Assembly (NCBI GenBank): GCA_949287105.1 | Contig: CASEFE010000036.1 | Span: forward strand, 1 to 40,865 | DNA from: an uncultured Bacillota bacterium | GTDB taxonomy: Bacteria; Bacillota; Clostridia; Christensenellales; Borkfalkiaceae | DNA length: 40,865 nucleotides | Direction: 5' to 3' | Shown: positions 8,932 to 17,458 of the stretch, in pieces | How the letters are laid out: every line of letters begins with the position of its first letter | Position numbering within the stretch: the first letter of the stretch is position 1 | Position numbers and translations under genes: made by a program | The notes under the pieces: generated by a model | Told to the model about the DNA's origin: nothing | The model's input: the letters and a program-made list of their open reading frames with translations, nothing else | Databases searched by the model: none

Positions 8932-9338
8932 ATTCTATCCTCCTTGAACGCATCAACTGCTCTTTTATAGGATTTTGATGGGATCTATAAAACCTTAATT
9001 TTCTACCCATTCAAAATTGTCTATTATTTTTAGTATTCTAATATTCTATCAAGCTCTTTTTCGTTATATCTGCTTCTATTCGCACAGAAGCTTAAACATA
9101 TGTGACGTACGTATCTAACCTTTCGCATAAAAACAACTTATCACACGCCTTTAACCCTCCTCCATATTTAACCCATCTAAAATATTTATTTTTACAGCAT
9201 AAAACTGTTTTTATCTTATCATACTCGTCCTCGGGAATCAAGGGGGCATTTTGGGTTAAAAAGGGGGGATTTCAGATCAAAAAATTTTTACTCCTTATCG
9301 CCTTTTTTATAATATAGTGAAAGCAACAGATTTTTTAC
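8932..9338. other. Intergenic region upstream of the GH20 operon
   Basis: AT-rich stretch with no convincing gene. On the minus strand TTGAAT (9009-9014) followed after 17-19 bp by TTTATA/TATAGA (8984-8991) is a plausible promoter for the GH20 operon, and a short tandem TAGAATAT-TAGAATAC lies about 20 bp further upstream and could be a regulator site. A 71-codon plus-strand open frame (9102-9317) has no ribosome site and no recognisable features. Confidence 0.4.
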
Positions 9339-9384
9339 ATAAAGGAGGGCCGTGCAGACTTTAGTCTGCACGGCCCTCCTTTAT
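9339..9384. terminator. Very strong stem-loop after nahK (22-bp perfect palindrome)
   Basis: The arms at 9339-9360 and 9363-9384 are perfectly complementary over 22 bp (core GGAGGGCCGTGCAGACT) with a 2-nt centre. It follows the stop of nahK by 6 nt. A run of seven T lies on the plus-strand side (9386-9392), overlapping the nahK stop codon, whereas the minus-strand side has only the U-rich end of the stem. It probably isolates the transporter operon from the glycosidase operon. Confidence 0.75.
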
Positions 9385-9390
9385 ATTTTT

Positions 9391-10479
9391 TTATCGCATC
9401 GCCATATCCTGCATTTTATCAAAAACCTGTAACATTTCATCCACTAATTTGAATTGCGTATGCGCACGATCTAAATTCTGCCTGGGTCTGTGCGTTCTGA
9501 AATATACATCCCCTTCCAGAAAATCTGTCAAAAAACGCATACCACACTCATATGTCATCAATACGGCACCCATCGGAAGATTTTCACGTTCCGTCTTGGT
9601 CAGGCTTTCCCCGACCGCAGAAAGATACCCGCGCAAATATGTTTCGTATAGATCCAACCGAAAATGTACTTTTTTCAGATCAGGCTCGTCTTCCGCCGCC
9701 GAATTACATCCAAAACGGATACTGTCCCCGAAATCATAGCACAATGAACCCGGCATCACTGTATCCAGATCAATGACGGCAATTCCTTTGCCGGTTGCAT
9801 TATCGATCATGACGTTATTCAGCTTTGTATCGTTATGCGTCACACGCAACGGTATCTCGCCCGATGCGATCTTATCGACAATTTTCCCGCACAAATCTTT
9901 GTGATCGATCACCCAATCGATCTCTTTTAACACTTCTGCATTTCTTCCGAACGAATCTTGTTTGACCGCCCGTAAAAAATTTTCAAACCGTACTTTTGTG
10001 TTATGAAAATCCGGTAAAACCTCGTATAATTGCGACGCATCAAAGCCAGCCAGCAACGTCGCAAAATTTCCGAAAGCAACCGCGCTTTCATAAAAATCTT
10101 TCGGATCATGTACAATCTGGTAGGATGTTGCATCCTCTATAAAAACGTATACGCGATAATAATTTTCGCCGTCCGTCCAATAATTTCTGCCGTCTTTGGT
10201 TCGTATCAACGTAAGGCATTCGCGCATAGGATCTCCGCCCCGCGCAAGGACACTTTTCCGACAAAAATCGGTGACCAGCGCAATGTTGCGCATCAGTCCT
10301 TCCACATTCTTAAAAAGCCGATGGTTGATCCGTTGCAAAACATAATGCACGGGTTTGCCTTCGCATTGAACAGTCAGTTTATAGGTGTCGTTTATATGTC
10401 CTTCGCCGTACCGTTCACAACTGACATATTCACCCGTTATATCAAAATTTTTGCTGATCTTTTCAAAATCTGCAGCCAT
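9391..10479 (-). CDS. nahK: N-acetylhexosamine 1-kinase (NahK-type, APH fold)
   Basis: The 362-residue protein follows the Bifidobacterium NahK sequence closely in order and spacing: YGEGHINDTY (24-33), YVLQRIN, LMRNIALVT, FDASQL, FHNT, then the Brenner motif RVTHNDTKLNNV (212-223) with the catalytic Asp217, IDLDTVMPGSLCYDFGDSIRFG (about 236-257), and TYECGMRFLTDFLEGDVYF near the C terminus. The enzyme phosphorylates GlcNAc or GalNAc at the anomeric position using ATP. In bifidobacteria it belongs to the galacto-N-biose/lacto-N-biose pathway; here no GH112 phosphorylase is in the window and the HexNAc probably comes from the GH20 enzyme. The gene is the last of the ABC importer operon, 41 nt after the second permease, with a GAGGAGG site. 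Confidence 0.92.
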   Translation of the reverse strand: MAADFEKISKNFDITGEYVSCERYGEGHINDTYKLTVQCEGKPVHYVLQRINHRLFKNVEGLMRNIALVTDFCRKSVLARGGDPMRECLTLIRTKDGRNYWTDGENYYRVYVFIEDATSYQIVHDPKDFYESAVAFGNFATLLAGFDASQLYEVLPDFHNTKVRFENFLRAVKQDSFGRNAEVLKEIDWVIDHKDLCGKIVDKIASGEIPLRVTHNDTKLNNVMIDNATGKGIAVIDLDTVMPGSLCYDFGDSIRFGCNSAAEDEPDLKKVHFRLDLYETYLRGYLSAVGESLTKTERENLPMGAVLMTYECGMRFLTDFLEGDVYFRTHRPRQNLDRAHTQFKLVDEMLQVFDKMQDMAMR

Positions 10480-10520
10480 CTTTTCCTCCTCACTCTATTC
10501 GACCGACTTCGAGGATATCT

Positions 10521-11417
10521 TTAACCCTTTACACCGCCCATCGTGATTCCTTTTGTGAGCTGTCCCTGCACACAGGCATAAACCAAAAGTACCGGCACCA
10601 TCACGATCATCAATCCTGCATACATTCTGCCTATATCGTTCGAAACCCTTGACTCGCGCATGATACGAAGCAGTCCGACCGGAAGAGTCGACTTTTCAAC
10701 CGCAAGAAACGTCTGCGCAAGGATATATTCGTTCCAGAAAGACAGGAAGTTAAAGAGTATGACCGTCAGAATACTGGGCAACGCAAGCGGCGCACAAATA
10801 TACAGAAAAGTTTTGAAGTATCCGCAGCCGTCAATTTTTGCCGCCTCTTCAAAGCTCGGAGAAAGAGCTTTGAAATAACTGCTCATCAAATAGATGCTGA
10901 ACGAAAGACTCGTCGTAGCATACAAAACTATTACCGTAAAATAATTGTCGGTGATTCCCGTTCCTACGCCGATCGCCGCTCCGAATTCATACAGCATGCT
11001 GTGTAACGGCAATACAATATAGTTCACATTGATAAACAGCCCTGCCATAAAAATCAAAGAAATTACTTTTGATCCCGGAAACTTAAAGCGGGAAAGCGTA
11101 TAAGAACAAGGCACCGCCAATACGATCAGCAACGCCAAACTTGCCGCGGTAAGGAAAATCGAATTCAGAAAATATGTTCCCATCTCTGCGCGTTCCCATG
11201 CGTTGATGTAATTTTGAAAATACAACTTCGTCGGCAACGCAAAGGGATCGGCGTTGATCTCCAATGTCGTTTTAAAAGACGACATAACAACCCAAAATAG
11301 CGGCAACAAAATAAGCAGGGCAAATAAAATCAATGAGAAATATTTGAAAAATATACCCGTGTACCGCGAAATTTTCGATTTCAAGTCTTGACTTAAAATT
11401 CTATCCTGTACATTCAT
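10521..11417 (-). CDS. Carbohydrate ABC transporter permease, MalG/CUT1 type
   Basis: The protein has about six membrane segments and the EAA loop EEAAKIDGCGYFKTFLYICAPLALP near residue 200, which contacts the ATPase. The ATG at 11417 is chosen because GAGGAGG lies upstream; the frame also opens at a TTG at 11435 that overlaps the TGA of the previous gene but would put the ribosome site inside the coding region. It forms a heterodimer with the permease encoded just upstream. No ATPase gene is in the operon, as is common in Firmicutes where one shared MsmX-type ATPase serves several CUT1 importers. Confidence 0.93.
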   Translation of the reverse strand: MNVQDRILSQDLKSKISRYTGIFFKYFSLILFALLILLPLFWVVMSSFKTTLEINADPFALPTKLYFQNYINAWERAEMGTYFLNSIFLTAASLALLIVLAVPCSYTLSRFKFPGSKVISLIFMAGLFINVNYIVLPLHSMLYEFGAAIGVGTGITDNYFTVIVLYATTSLSFSIYLMSSYFKALSPSFEEAAKIDGCGYFKTFLYICAPLALPSILTVILFNFLSFWNEYILAQTFLAVEKSTLPVGLLRIMRESRVSNDIGRMYAGLMIVMVPVLLVYACVQGQLTKGITMGGVKG

Positions 11418-11431
11418 TTTCTCGCCCCTCC

Positions 11432-12379
11432 TCAATACTGCACGATCTCTCTTTTCGTCAAGAACTGTATCAGCAATGAAATACCGTAACCGAACACAAA
11501 CACGATTGTTCCGATCGCCATCGCATATCCGTATTGTGTACCAAAGAATTTATACATATAGGACAACAATACATGCGAATTGGCCTCGCCCTGCGTCATG
11601 GCGTCCACAAAAAGGAAACTCATGTTGATCGTACTAATCACAAAAAATGTAAGCGTCGTGCGGATCACTTCCCATGTCAAAGGCACAGTGATAATGAAAA
11701 ACTGCCGCATTTTTCCGCACCCTTCCAGATCCGCCGCCTCATACAGATGATCGGGAACACTGTCCATGCCCGCAATATACATGACCATATAATATCCGAC
11801 TGCCTGCCAGATCATCGCTACGGCAATACACCACATGACCGCATTTACATCGCCGAGCCAACCGGTATATGTTCCGCCAAACAACTTAGCGATTGCTCCG
11901 ATCAATCCGTAAGACGGCGCGTAAATGGCTGAAAATATCGCCGAAATTACAACGATCGACAAAATGTTCGGAATGTAAAATACTATACGGAAAAAGGTCT
12001 TGCCCTTCGTTTTTCCCTTCGACAGCACCGCCGCAAAAAACAGCGCCAGCCCTATCGTAAAAATTGTAACAACCACTATTAAAAACAATGTATTTTCAAA
12101 GGCTTTCCAAAATGTATCATCTTTAAAAAGCACTTCGTAATTATCAAAACCTACAAAAACTTTATCGCCGATTCCGTCCCACATCTGCAATGAGGTGGAA
12201 AACATACTGAATACCGGAAAAATTACAAACAGAATAAATAAAATCAAAGACGGCACAACGGTCGCTACAATAAAAAGCACCCGCGTTTTGTCGATCTTTT
12301 TATTTCTGATCGGAGTTTCTGCCTGCAATCCGTCGGATTTTTGTTCCTCAACGGATACATTGACCATTGTATCGTTCAT
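11432..12379 (-). CDS. Carbohydrate ABC transporter permease, MalF/CUT1 type
   Basis: This 315-residue protein has a cytoplasmic N-terminal segment of about 30 residues, a first membrane helix (VLFIVATVVPSLILFILFV), five more helices, and the EAA loop LYEAADLEGCGKMRQFFIITVPL. It is the partner of the MalG-type permease that follows. GGAG stands 7 nt before the ATG. A stem-loop at 12398-12436 separates it from the binding-protein gene. Confidence 0.93.
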   Translation of the reverse strand: MNDTMVNVSVEEQKSDGLQAETPIRNKKIDKTRVLFIVATVVPSLILFILFVIFPVFSMFSTSLQMWDGIGDKVFVGFDNYEVLFKDDTFWKAFENTLFLIVVVTIFTIGLALFFAAVLSKGKTKGKTFFRIVFYIPNILSIVVISAIFSAIYAPSYGLIGAIAKLFGGTYTGWLGDVNAVMWCIAVAMIWQAVGYYMVMYIAGMDSVPDHLYEAADLEGCGKMRQFFIITVPLTWEVIRTTLTFFVISTINMSFLFVDAMTQGEANSHVLLSYMYKFFGTQYGYAMAIGTIVFVFGYGISLLIQFLTKREIVQY

Positions 12380-12397
12380 CGCAAATCTCCTTTTTTC

Positions 12398-12436
12398 AAA
12401 TTGCAGAGAGGGGATTTAATCCCCTCCGTGCAATTT
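12398..12436 (-). promoter_or_regulatory. Intercistronic stem-loop between binding-protein and permease genes
   Basis: AAATTGCA..GAGGGGATT and AATCCCCTC..TGCAATTT form an interrupted 16-17-bp hairpin in the 81-nt gap. Such hairpins commonly stabilise the upstream binding-protein mRNA or partly terminate transcription, giving more binding protein than permease. Confidence 0.6.
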
Positions 12437-12460
12437 CAGACAATTTCTCTGTCCCCTCTT

Positions 12461-13975
12461 TTATTTGATGATCGCCGCACGCATCTTGTCGCTCGCCGAT
12501 TCCAACCTCACTGTCCATTCGCTCAAAAGCGTCTCATCTGATTTGCTTCCAGTCTGTGAAGACGTGAAAATTTCCAAGTTCAGGTCATTATACAAAACAT
12601 CGTTCCAGTTGAGTCCCGTCACCGTATTTGTCGCCGCAAAGCTTCCCGACACGGCTCCGTTCCCGTCATATACCTTATACAGATCGATAGTCGTCTGCTC
12701 AATACCGTTTGCTGCCGCATTTGTCAGTGCATCTTGCGTCGGTATGATCGCCTTGGTTTGCTGCGCCACAATCTTTGCACCCGCATTGCTGAAATAGTAC
12801 AGCAGGAACTGTTTGCCCATATCCTGATTTTTGCCGTCTTTGTGCATATACACGTTTTCAATATACGTGTTTACATAACTCATCGAATCCGCATCTTTGG
12901 CAGGCAAAGGCATAAATCCCCATGCAAACCCCGTCGGAGTGCTCTCCGCCATTTCGCCCGGCAGCCAGTCGCCGTTCGGCATAAACAGCGCCGTCCCCTT
13001 CGCCGTCTGCTGCTTGTTCGCATCGATCTTACCGATCACTGCCTCCTGGTTTTTCTTAAAATCATTCGCATTGGCCTGCGCCGGCGTGTTCGGTTCAAGA
13101 TAATTGCGCAGTTTCACCACGATCTCCAACGCATCCTGCACGCCCGGATCACTCCAAATGTTATCCGCATAACCCAACATCTGCAAGAACTTCTCTTCAC
13201 CCGCCATGCCTGCTACCGCAGAATAAATAAATCCGTCAAAATATCCCGCCGTCGGATATGTGAACAATGAAGGATTGGTCGCGCTTGCATTCGCGTTGTT
13301 GTTGTTTGCTTTGTTCAGCTCGTCGCCGAGTTTCCAAAAATCTTCCCACGTATGCGGAAGTCCGTATTTTCCGGCATGCTCGCCGTCGGTAAATTTCCAA
13401 GTATATTGAGCTCCTGTCTTTCCGTCATCGTAAAAACGCGATGCGTCATACCACAATCCCGTCGGCGAATAGAACGCAGGAAGCGAATATACTTCATCCG
13501 TGCCATACGGCTTGGTCGTGTAATTTTCCAAAAGTCCCGGAACCAGCTTATCTTCCAGCGTCTTCTCCTCTCCGTAAACTTTTTCCTTCAAAAGCGAGGT
13601 AAGATCCACCAGTTTCTTGGAACGAACAAAGCTTTCCGTCAACGTCAGCCCACTCATATTAAAGTTCAAAAACAACACGTCCGGCGTTACACCAGTATTG
13701 ATCGAATTACGAACCAGTTCACCAATGTTGGACGTGCCGCCCTTAATGATCTTTACGCTCAATTTTGTTTTGTTTTTCGATGCAAGATAATCCTGCACAT
13801 ACGGTGTCTTCTCAAATTCTTCAACCAGTTTCTCAACATACGTCTCTCCGCGCCCTGCCGAAAGATAGGCAACCACAAAATCATAGTTGTTCTTCTTTCC
13901 GCATCCTGCGGCCATCATCACCGTTCCGATACACAGAACCGCCGCGCATATCAGCGCGATCCACTTTTTCTTCAT
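12461..13975 (-). CDS. Sugar ABC transporter substrate-binding lipoprotein
   Basis: The protein starts MKKKWIALICAAVLCIGTVM and carries a lipobox MAAGC with the modified cysteine at residue 25, so it is anchored on the outer face of the membrane. At 504 residues it is longer than the usual CUT1 binding protein of 400-450, but the pattern (DVLFLNFN, FYSPTGLWYD, LPHTWEDFWKLGDELNKA, FMPNGDWLPGEM) is that of the type 1 solute-binding family. The ATG at 13975 is used since AAGGAGG lies 6 nt upstream; the ATG two codons earlier would touch the ribosome site. It is the first gene of the operon with two permeases and nahK, so its ligand is probably an oligosaccharide with HexNAc; rhamnose-containing ligands are possible too. 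Confidence 0.93.
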   Translation of the reverse strand: MKKKWIALICAAVLCIGTVMMAAGCGKKNNYDFVVAYLSAGRGETYVEKLVEEFEKTPYVQDYLASKNKTKLSVKIIKGGTSNIGELVRNSINTGVTPDVLFLNFNMSGLTLTESFVRSKKLVDLTSLLKEKVYGEEKTLEDKLVPGLLENYTTKPYGTDEVYSLPAFYSPTGLWYDASRFYDDGKTGAQYTWKFTDGEHAGKYGLPHTWEDFWKLGDELNKANNNNANASATNPSLFTYPTAGYFDGFIYSAVAGMAGEEKFLQMLGYADNIWSDPGVQDALEIVVKLRNYLEPNTPAQANANDFKKNQEAVIGKIDANKQQTAKGTALFMPNGDWLPGEMAESTPTGFAWGFMPLPAKDADSMSYVNTYIENVYMHKDGKNQDMGKQFLLYYFSNAGAKIVAQQTKAIIPTQDALTNAAANGIEQTTIDLYKVYDGNGAVSGSFAATNTVTGLNWNDVLYNDLNLEIFTSSQTGSKSDETLLSEWTVRLESASDKMRAAIIK

Positions 13976-14055
13976 AACCATCCTCCTTATTTTTCACGTC
14001 TATTGCCCTCGTTTCATCCCATAGGATTTTGCCTTATTGCGTGTTTCTTGACTTG

Positions 14056-14084
14056 ATTATACCCTTTTCGCTTGATTAAAACAA
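14056..14084 (-). promoter_or_regulatory. Promoter of the sugar ABC importer-nahK operon
   Basis: On the minus strand TTGTTT (14079-14084) and a perfect TATAAT (14056-14061) are 17 bp apart. Transcription would start about 75 nt before the binding-protein ATG. The weak -35 next to the repeats at 14092-14125 suggests activator dependence. Confidence 0.6.
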
Positions 14085-14091
14085 TATCAAA

Positions 14092-14125
14092 ATTGCGCTA
14101 ATTTATATCGATATTGCGCCATTTT
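14092..14125 (-). repeat. Two direct repeats 21 bp apart, probable AraC-family operator
   Basis: ATTGCGCTAATTT (14092-14104) and ATTGCGCCATTTT (14113-14125) agree at 11 of 13 positions and are exactly two helical turns apart. They lie 8 bp upstream of the -35 of the transporter promoter, the usual position for AraC-type activators, and the AraC gene at 14319 is divergent. Confidence 0.55.
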
Positions 14126-14238
14126 GTAGATTTTTTTCATTTTATATGTAATCATAAAACAAAAAAAGTTACTTTATCACAGTAAAGTGCTTTGAAAAAC
14201 AAAAATTCTTTTTTATCTCTATAAAAAAATTTTTTCGG

Positions 14239-14267
14239 TTGCTTTCACGAAAATTATGATTTATAAT
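14239..14267 (+). promoter_or_regulatory. Promoter of the divergent AraC gene
   Basis: TTGCTT (14239-14244), 17-bp spacer, TATAAT (14262-14267); start would lie about 45 nt before the ATG at 14319. Confidence 0.5.
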
Positions 14268-14318
14268 AATAAAAAAGCACAAGAATGCGCTTGATTTATC
14301 AAAAGGGGAAATGCGAAT

Positions 14319-15173
14319 ATGAGTACGATACGGTACGAGTTTCCTGATCAGAAACTTAATAACACGAATTTGAAATTTCTGTATTTTACAAAGTCAGAAT
14401 ATGGCCAGGATTGGAATTCCACGCCGCATTTTCATCCCTTTCTTGAAATACTCTACGTTTACGAGGGAAAAGGGAAATATATCATCGACAGAAATGCATT
14501 TATTCTCGAACGAGGAGATTTCGTAATCATCAACCCTTATACCGTGCATACCGAAACTTCTTCTCCCGAATTCCCGATGAAGTATTATATTTTCGGCGTC
14601 GAAAATATCAAACTGGATCTTGCGAAAAGCTTTGAAGAAGACTCCGATTCTAAACCCGAGCTCTCCCCTGTTTTCCGCGATCAGGAACAAATCGATAAAA
14701 CTATTTTCCTGCTCGATAAAATTGCAGAAGAACTTGAAAACAAGAAACCTTTTTATTTTGAAATGTCCTATCATTGGCTGTGCTCGCTCTTTATCCAGTT
14801 TGTGCGCTCCAATAACCTTTCTTTTTCCCAGAACTTAGAGAATAAGTCTGCCACAAAAGAAATTGTCTTCGTCAAACAATTTATCGATAACCATTATGCC
14901 TTCAACATCTCCATCGATGAACTTGCACAAAAGGTTTTTTTGAGCAAATTTCATCTCATTCACTTTTTTACGCAAACATATGGTCTTTCTCCCATTCGAT
15001 ACCTGAACAAACGGCGCATTCAGGAAGCACAGGTGCTCCTGCGCACCACCGATCTGAACATTACCGCCATTTCCAATGCGGTCGGATTCGGCTCCCCTTC
15101 CTTCTTTGCAAAAAAATTCAAAGAAATTTTGGATATGACCCCCAAAGATTACCGCAAAAAGTTTCAAAAATAG
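14319..15173 (+). CDS. AraC family transcriptional regulator (cupin + HTH), likely regulator of the ABC importer operon
   Basis: The 284-residue protein has a cupin sensor (TPHFHPFLEILYVYEGKG, then ERGDFVIINPYTVH) and a C-terminal AraC HTH pair (FNISIDELAQKVFLSKFHLIHFF, ITAISNAVGFGSPSFFAKKFK, TPKDYRKKF). An AAGGGG site is upstream of the ATG. It is divergent from the sugar importer operon across a 343-nt region that holds a promoter for each direction and a two-copy repeat suited to an AraC dimer, so it most likely activates the importer and nahK in response to a sugar. Confidence 0.92.
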   Translation: MSTIRYEFPDQKLNNTNLKFLYFTKSEYGQDWNSTPHFHPFLEILYVYEGKGKYIIDRNAFILERGDFVIINPYTVHTETSSPEFPMKYYIFGVENIKLDLAKSFEEDSDSKPELSPVFRDQEQIDKTIFLLDKIAEELENKKPFYFEMSYHWLCSLFIQFVRSNNLSFSQNLENKSATKEIVFVKQFIDNHYAFNISIDELAQKVFLSKFHLIHFFTQTYGLSPIRYLNKRRIQEAQVLLRTTDLNITAISNAVGFGSPSFFAKKFKEILDMTPKDYRKKFQK

Positions 15174-15236
15174 CAATCAGAATTTTTACGGTAAATTTGT
15201 ATTTTTAGCTTTATTTTTCAATTTCAAGCGCATAAC

Positions 15237-15282
15237 AAAAGGATGCCTCTTTGTAAAAATGTTTGCAAAGAGGCATCCTTTT
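15237..15282. terminator. Bidirectional terminator between AraC and rhaA
   Basis: A 17-bp perfect stem (core GGATGCCTCTTTG) with a 12-nt loop lies between the convergent AraC and rhaA genes; each arm ends in four T on its own strand. Confidence 0.75.
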
Positions 15283-15443
15283 ATGCAAAAAAAATGAAAC
15301 GATGGTAAAAATAATTCTTTTAAAATTCGATAAACCACTTTTTATCTTAGGTTCCGATTCACAAAAATCCATTGTAACGCAAAGCTCTATTCTTTCTAAT
15401 CTTGTTTATCTAAATTTAAAAACTTATTTATTCCGAAACCTTT

Positions 15444-16703
15444 TTAAGAACGTTTGAATATAACTTCTTTTTCATATTTTTTCATTTCCGAAATCCATTG
15501 GTCGCGTACCGGCACGCCGCACATTTCACAATATCTGTCCCAAACCGCACCAAAAGGAAGGCTCTTGCATTCCTCCAAATAACCAAGACGGCTCGCCAGA
15601 TCCCCTTCTTTTTCTGCCTTGCGAAGAAGCTGTACAGGTTCCAATAAACTTACCAAAATTGCTTTCAGAGTATTTCGCGCCCCGATCACCCATGCCCCTA
15701 CGCGGTCAATGCTTGCATCAAAGAAATCAAGGGCAATGTCCACTTTGGAATACGCCTGCATGCGGCAAATTTCATGGAAGATATTCTGTAATTCGTCGCT
15801 GTACGAAACAACATGATCGCTGTCCCAACGTACCCCGCGGCTCACATGCAGCAATATTCCGTCCATAAAAGTCAAGAGCGAGCTGATCTTTTCACTGACC
15901 AGTTCTGTCGGATGATAATGCCCCATATCCAGACAAAGCAATTTATGATGCAAAAGCGCATACGCCAAATAAAATTCCAAACTTCCGACCACAAAACTTT
16001 CGGTGCCGATCCCGAAAAGTTTCGGTTCGAGCGCATCCACCATATGAGACGAATCATAAGCCGTTGCAAAGATTTCATCCAAAGAGTTTTTGAGATTTTC
16101 TCTTAATTCCGCTTTATTGATGCATTCGTCTTTGCTTCCGTCGCTGATCCAGATATTATTGACACATTTCTGCCCCAGTTCCCGACCGATCCGATCGGCA
16201 ATTTCTCGGCATTCTTTTGTATGCCGGATCCAGAAATTCCGAATGTTTGCATCGGGCGAAGATAACGAATATCCGTCTTTCATGTTTACATGATTGTAGA
16301 TCGTGGGGTTAAAATCCAGACCAATGCCCTTTTCTTCTTTTGCCCAGGCAACCCATCCTTCAAAATATTCGTAGCGAAGTTCATCACGCTCCACTTTCTT
16401 TCCGTTTGTTTCCGCGTATATGCTGTGCAGGTTAAATTTGTGCTTTCCGGGAATCATCTCCATCGCTTTGGATACATCCGCGCGCAATTCGTCTCCGTTT
16501 CGCGCCTTACCGGGGAAATTTCCCGTTGCCATAATACCGGTATTGACACTCTTATCTTTTATTTCAAAGCCGATTCCGTCATCTCCCTGCCAGCAATGAA
16601 TACTGATTTTTTTATTTTTCAGCTCTTCCAAGGCGCGATCGGTATCTACACCCAAATCCGCATAAATTGCTTTCGCTTGCTCGTATCTTTGATTTTCCGT
16701 CAT
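15444..16703 (-). CDS. rhaA: L-rhamnose isomerase
   Basis: The 419-residue protein has the length and sequence of RhaA: ISIHCWQGDDGIGFE near the N terminus, GNFPGKARN, FNLHSIYAE, GIGLDFNPT, WISDGSKDE (divalent metal site), TESFVVGSLEFYLAYA, LDMGHYHPTE, VRWDSDHVV and ALDFFDASIDRVGAWVIGAR. The enzyme converts L-rhamnose to L-rhamnulose with Mn2+. It is the last gene of an operon with a GRE activase, a GRE and an SDR oxidoreductase. Rhamnulokinase and rhamnulose-1-phosphate aldolase genes, which usually accompany rhaA, are absent from the window. AGGAGG precedes the ATG. Confidence 0.95.
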   Translation of the reverse strand: MTENQRYEQAKAIYADLGVDTDRALEELKNKKISIHCWQGDDGIGFEIKDKSVNTGIMATGNFPGKARNGDELRADVSKAMEMIPGKHKFNLHSIYAETNGKKVERDELRYEYFEGWVAWAKEEKGIGLDFNPTIYNHVNMKDGYSLSSPDANIRNFWIRHTKECREIADRIGRELGQKCVNNIWISDGSKDECINKAELRENLKNSLDEIFATAYDSSHMVDALEPKLFGIGTESFVVGSLEFYLAYALLHHKLLCLDMGHYHPTELVSEKISSLLTFMDGILLHVSRGVRWDSDHVVSYSDELQNIFHEICRMQAYSKVDIALDFFDASIDRVGAWVIGARNTLKAILVSLLEPVQLLRKAEKEGDLASRLGYLEECKSLPFGAVWDRYCEMCGVPVRDQWISEMKKYEKEVIFKRS

Positions 16704-16716
16704 TTTTATATTCCTC

Positions 16717-17448
16717 CTAAATCAAAAACGGTTGTTTATTGACGCGGTGTACGCATATCTCATCGACAACCGCATTTCCTCTGTTCAAAAGAAAAAACAT
16801 TACGATATTTGCGATCTCCTCGGGCATGATCATTCCGTCGGGCGGCAGATCGGGCCGCGCAACTTTTACCATGTCCGTATATACGCCGCCGGGACAAATG
16901 GCATGCACACGGATCCCTTCCTGATAAAGCTCCGCCGCCAATGATTTTGTAAATCCCAATAACGCATGCTTGGATGCGACATACGCGCTCTGTAAAGGAT
17001 ATCCCGCGTGCCCCACCACCGATGAAATATTGATGATGCTTGCCCGATCGGATTTTCTTAAATAGGGCAACGCCTCTTGCGTCAGCAAATACGGTACACG
17101 CACGTTGATTTTCATGATCCGATCGAAAACCGCTGCGGGCGTTTCTTCAAACTTTGCATTGTATGCCATACCGGCATTGTTGATCAAAATATCCAGGCCG
17201 CCCAATTTTTTTAACACTTCCTGCAAGCTTTTTTGGGGAAAATCTTCTTCCGTTAAGTCTCCCGCAATGCCGATCACCTCACCGCCGACCTGCCGCACCG
17301 CTTCTTCCGTTTCCCTAAGATTATTCAGATTTTTCCCGCCGAGCATGGCAATTTTAGCCCCCTCTTTTGCCAAAGCAATCGCCGTCGCACGGCCGATCCC
17401 TCCGCCGGCACCCGTGATCGCCGCCACCCTGTTTTTCAATTCGCTCAT
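16717..17448 (-). CDS. SDR family NAD(P)-dependent oxidoreductase
   Basis: The 243-residue protein is a classical short-chain dehydrogenase: cofactor loop TGAGGGIG (13-20), NNAG, the Ser of INISSVVG, the catalytic YVASK, and PGGVYTDM after it. It resembles FabG-like polyol or ketone oxidoreductases; the substrate cannot be read from the sequence. It lies 10 nt after the GRE gene and 13 nt before rhaA. In this setting it could reduce rhamnulose or an aldehyde/ketone made by the GRE, which is inference. Confidence 0.9.
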   Translation of the reverse strand: MSELKNRVAAITGAGGGIGRATAIALAKEGAKIAMLGGKNLNNLRETEEAVRQVGGEVIGIAGDLTEEDFPQKSLQEVLKKLGGLDILINNAGMAYNAKFEETPAAVFDRIMKINVRVPYLLTQEALPYLRKSDRASIINISSVVGHAGYPLQSAYVASKHALLGFTKSLAAELYQEGIRVHAICPGGVYTDMVKVARPDLPPDGMIMPEEIANIVMFFLLNRGNAVVDEICVHRVNKQPFLI

Positions 17449-17458
17449 CTTTTTTCTC

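Noticed and set aside
9102..9317. 71-codon plus-strand open frame upstream of the glycosidase operon
   Set aside because: No ribosome site, low-complexity hydrophobic end, and it overlaps the probable minus-strand regulatory region.
13352..14056. 234-codon plus-strand open frame opposite the binding-protein gene
   Set aside because: It is opposite to a lipoprotein gene with a good start site and lipobox; composition is that of an antisense frame.
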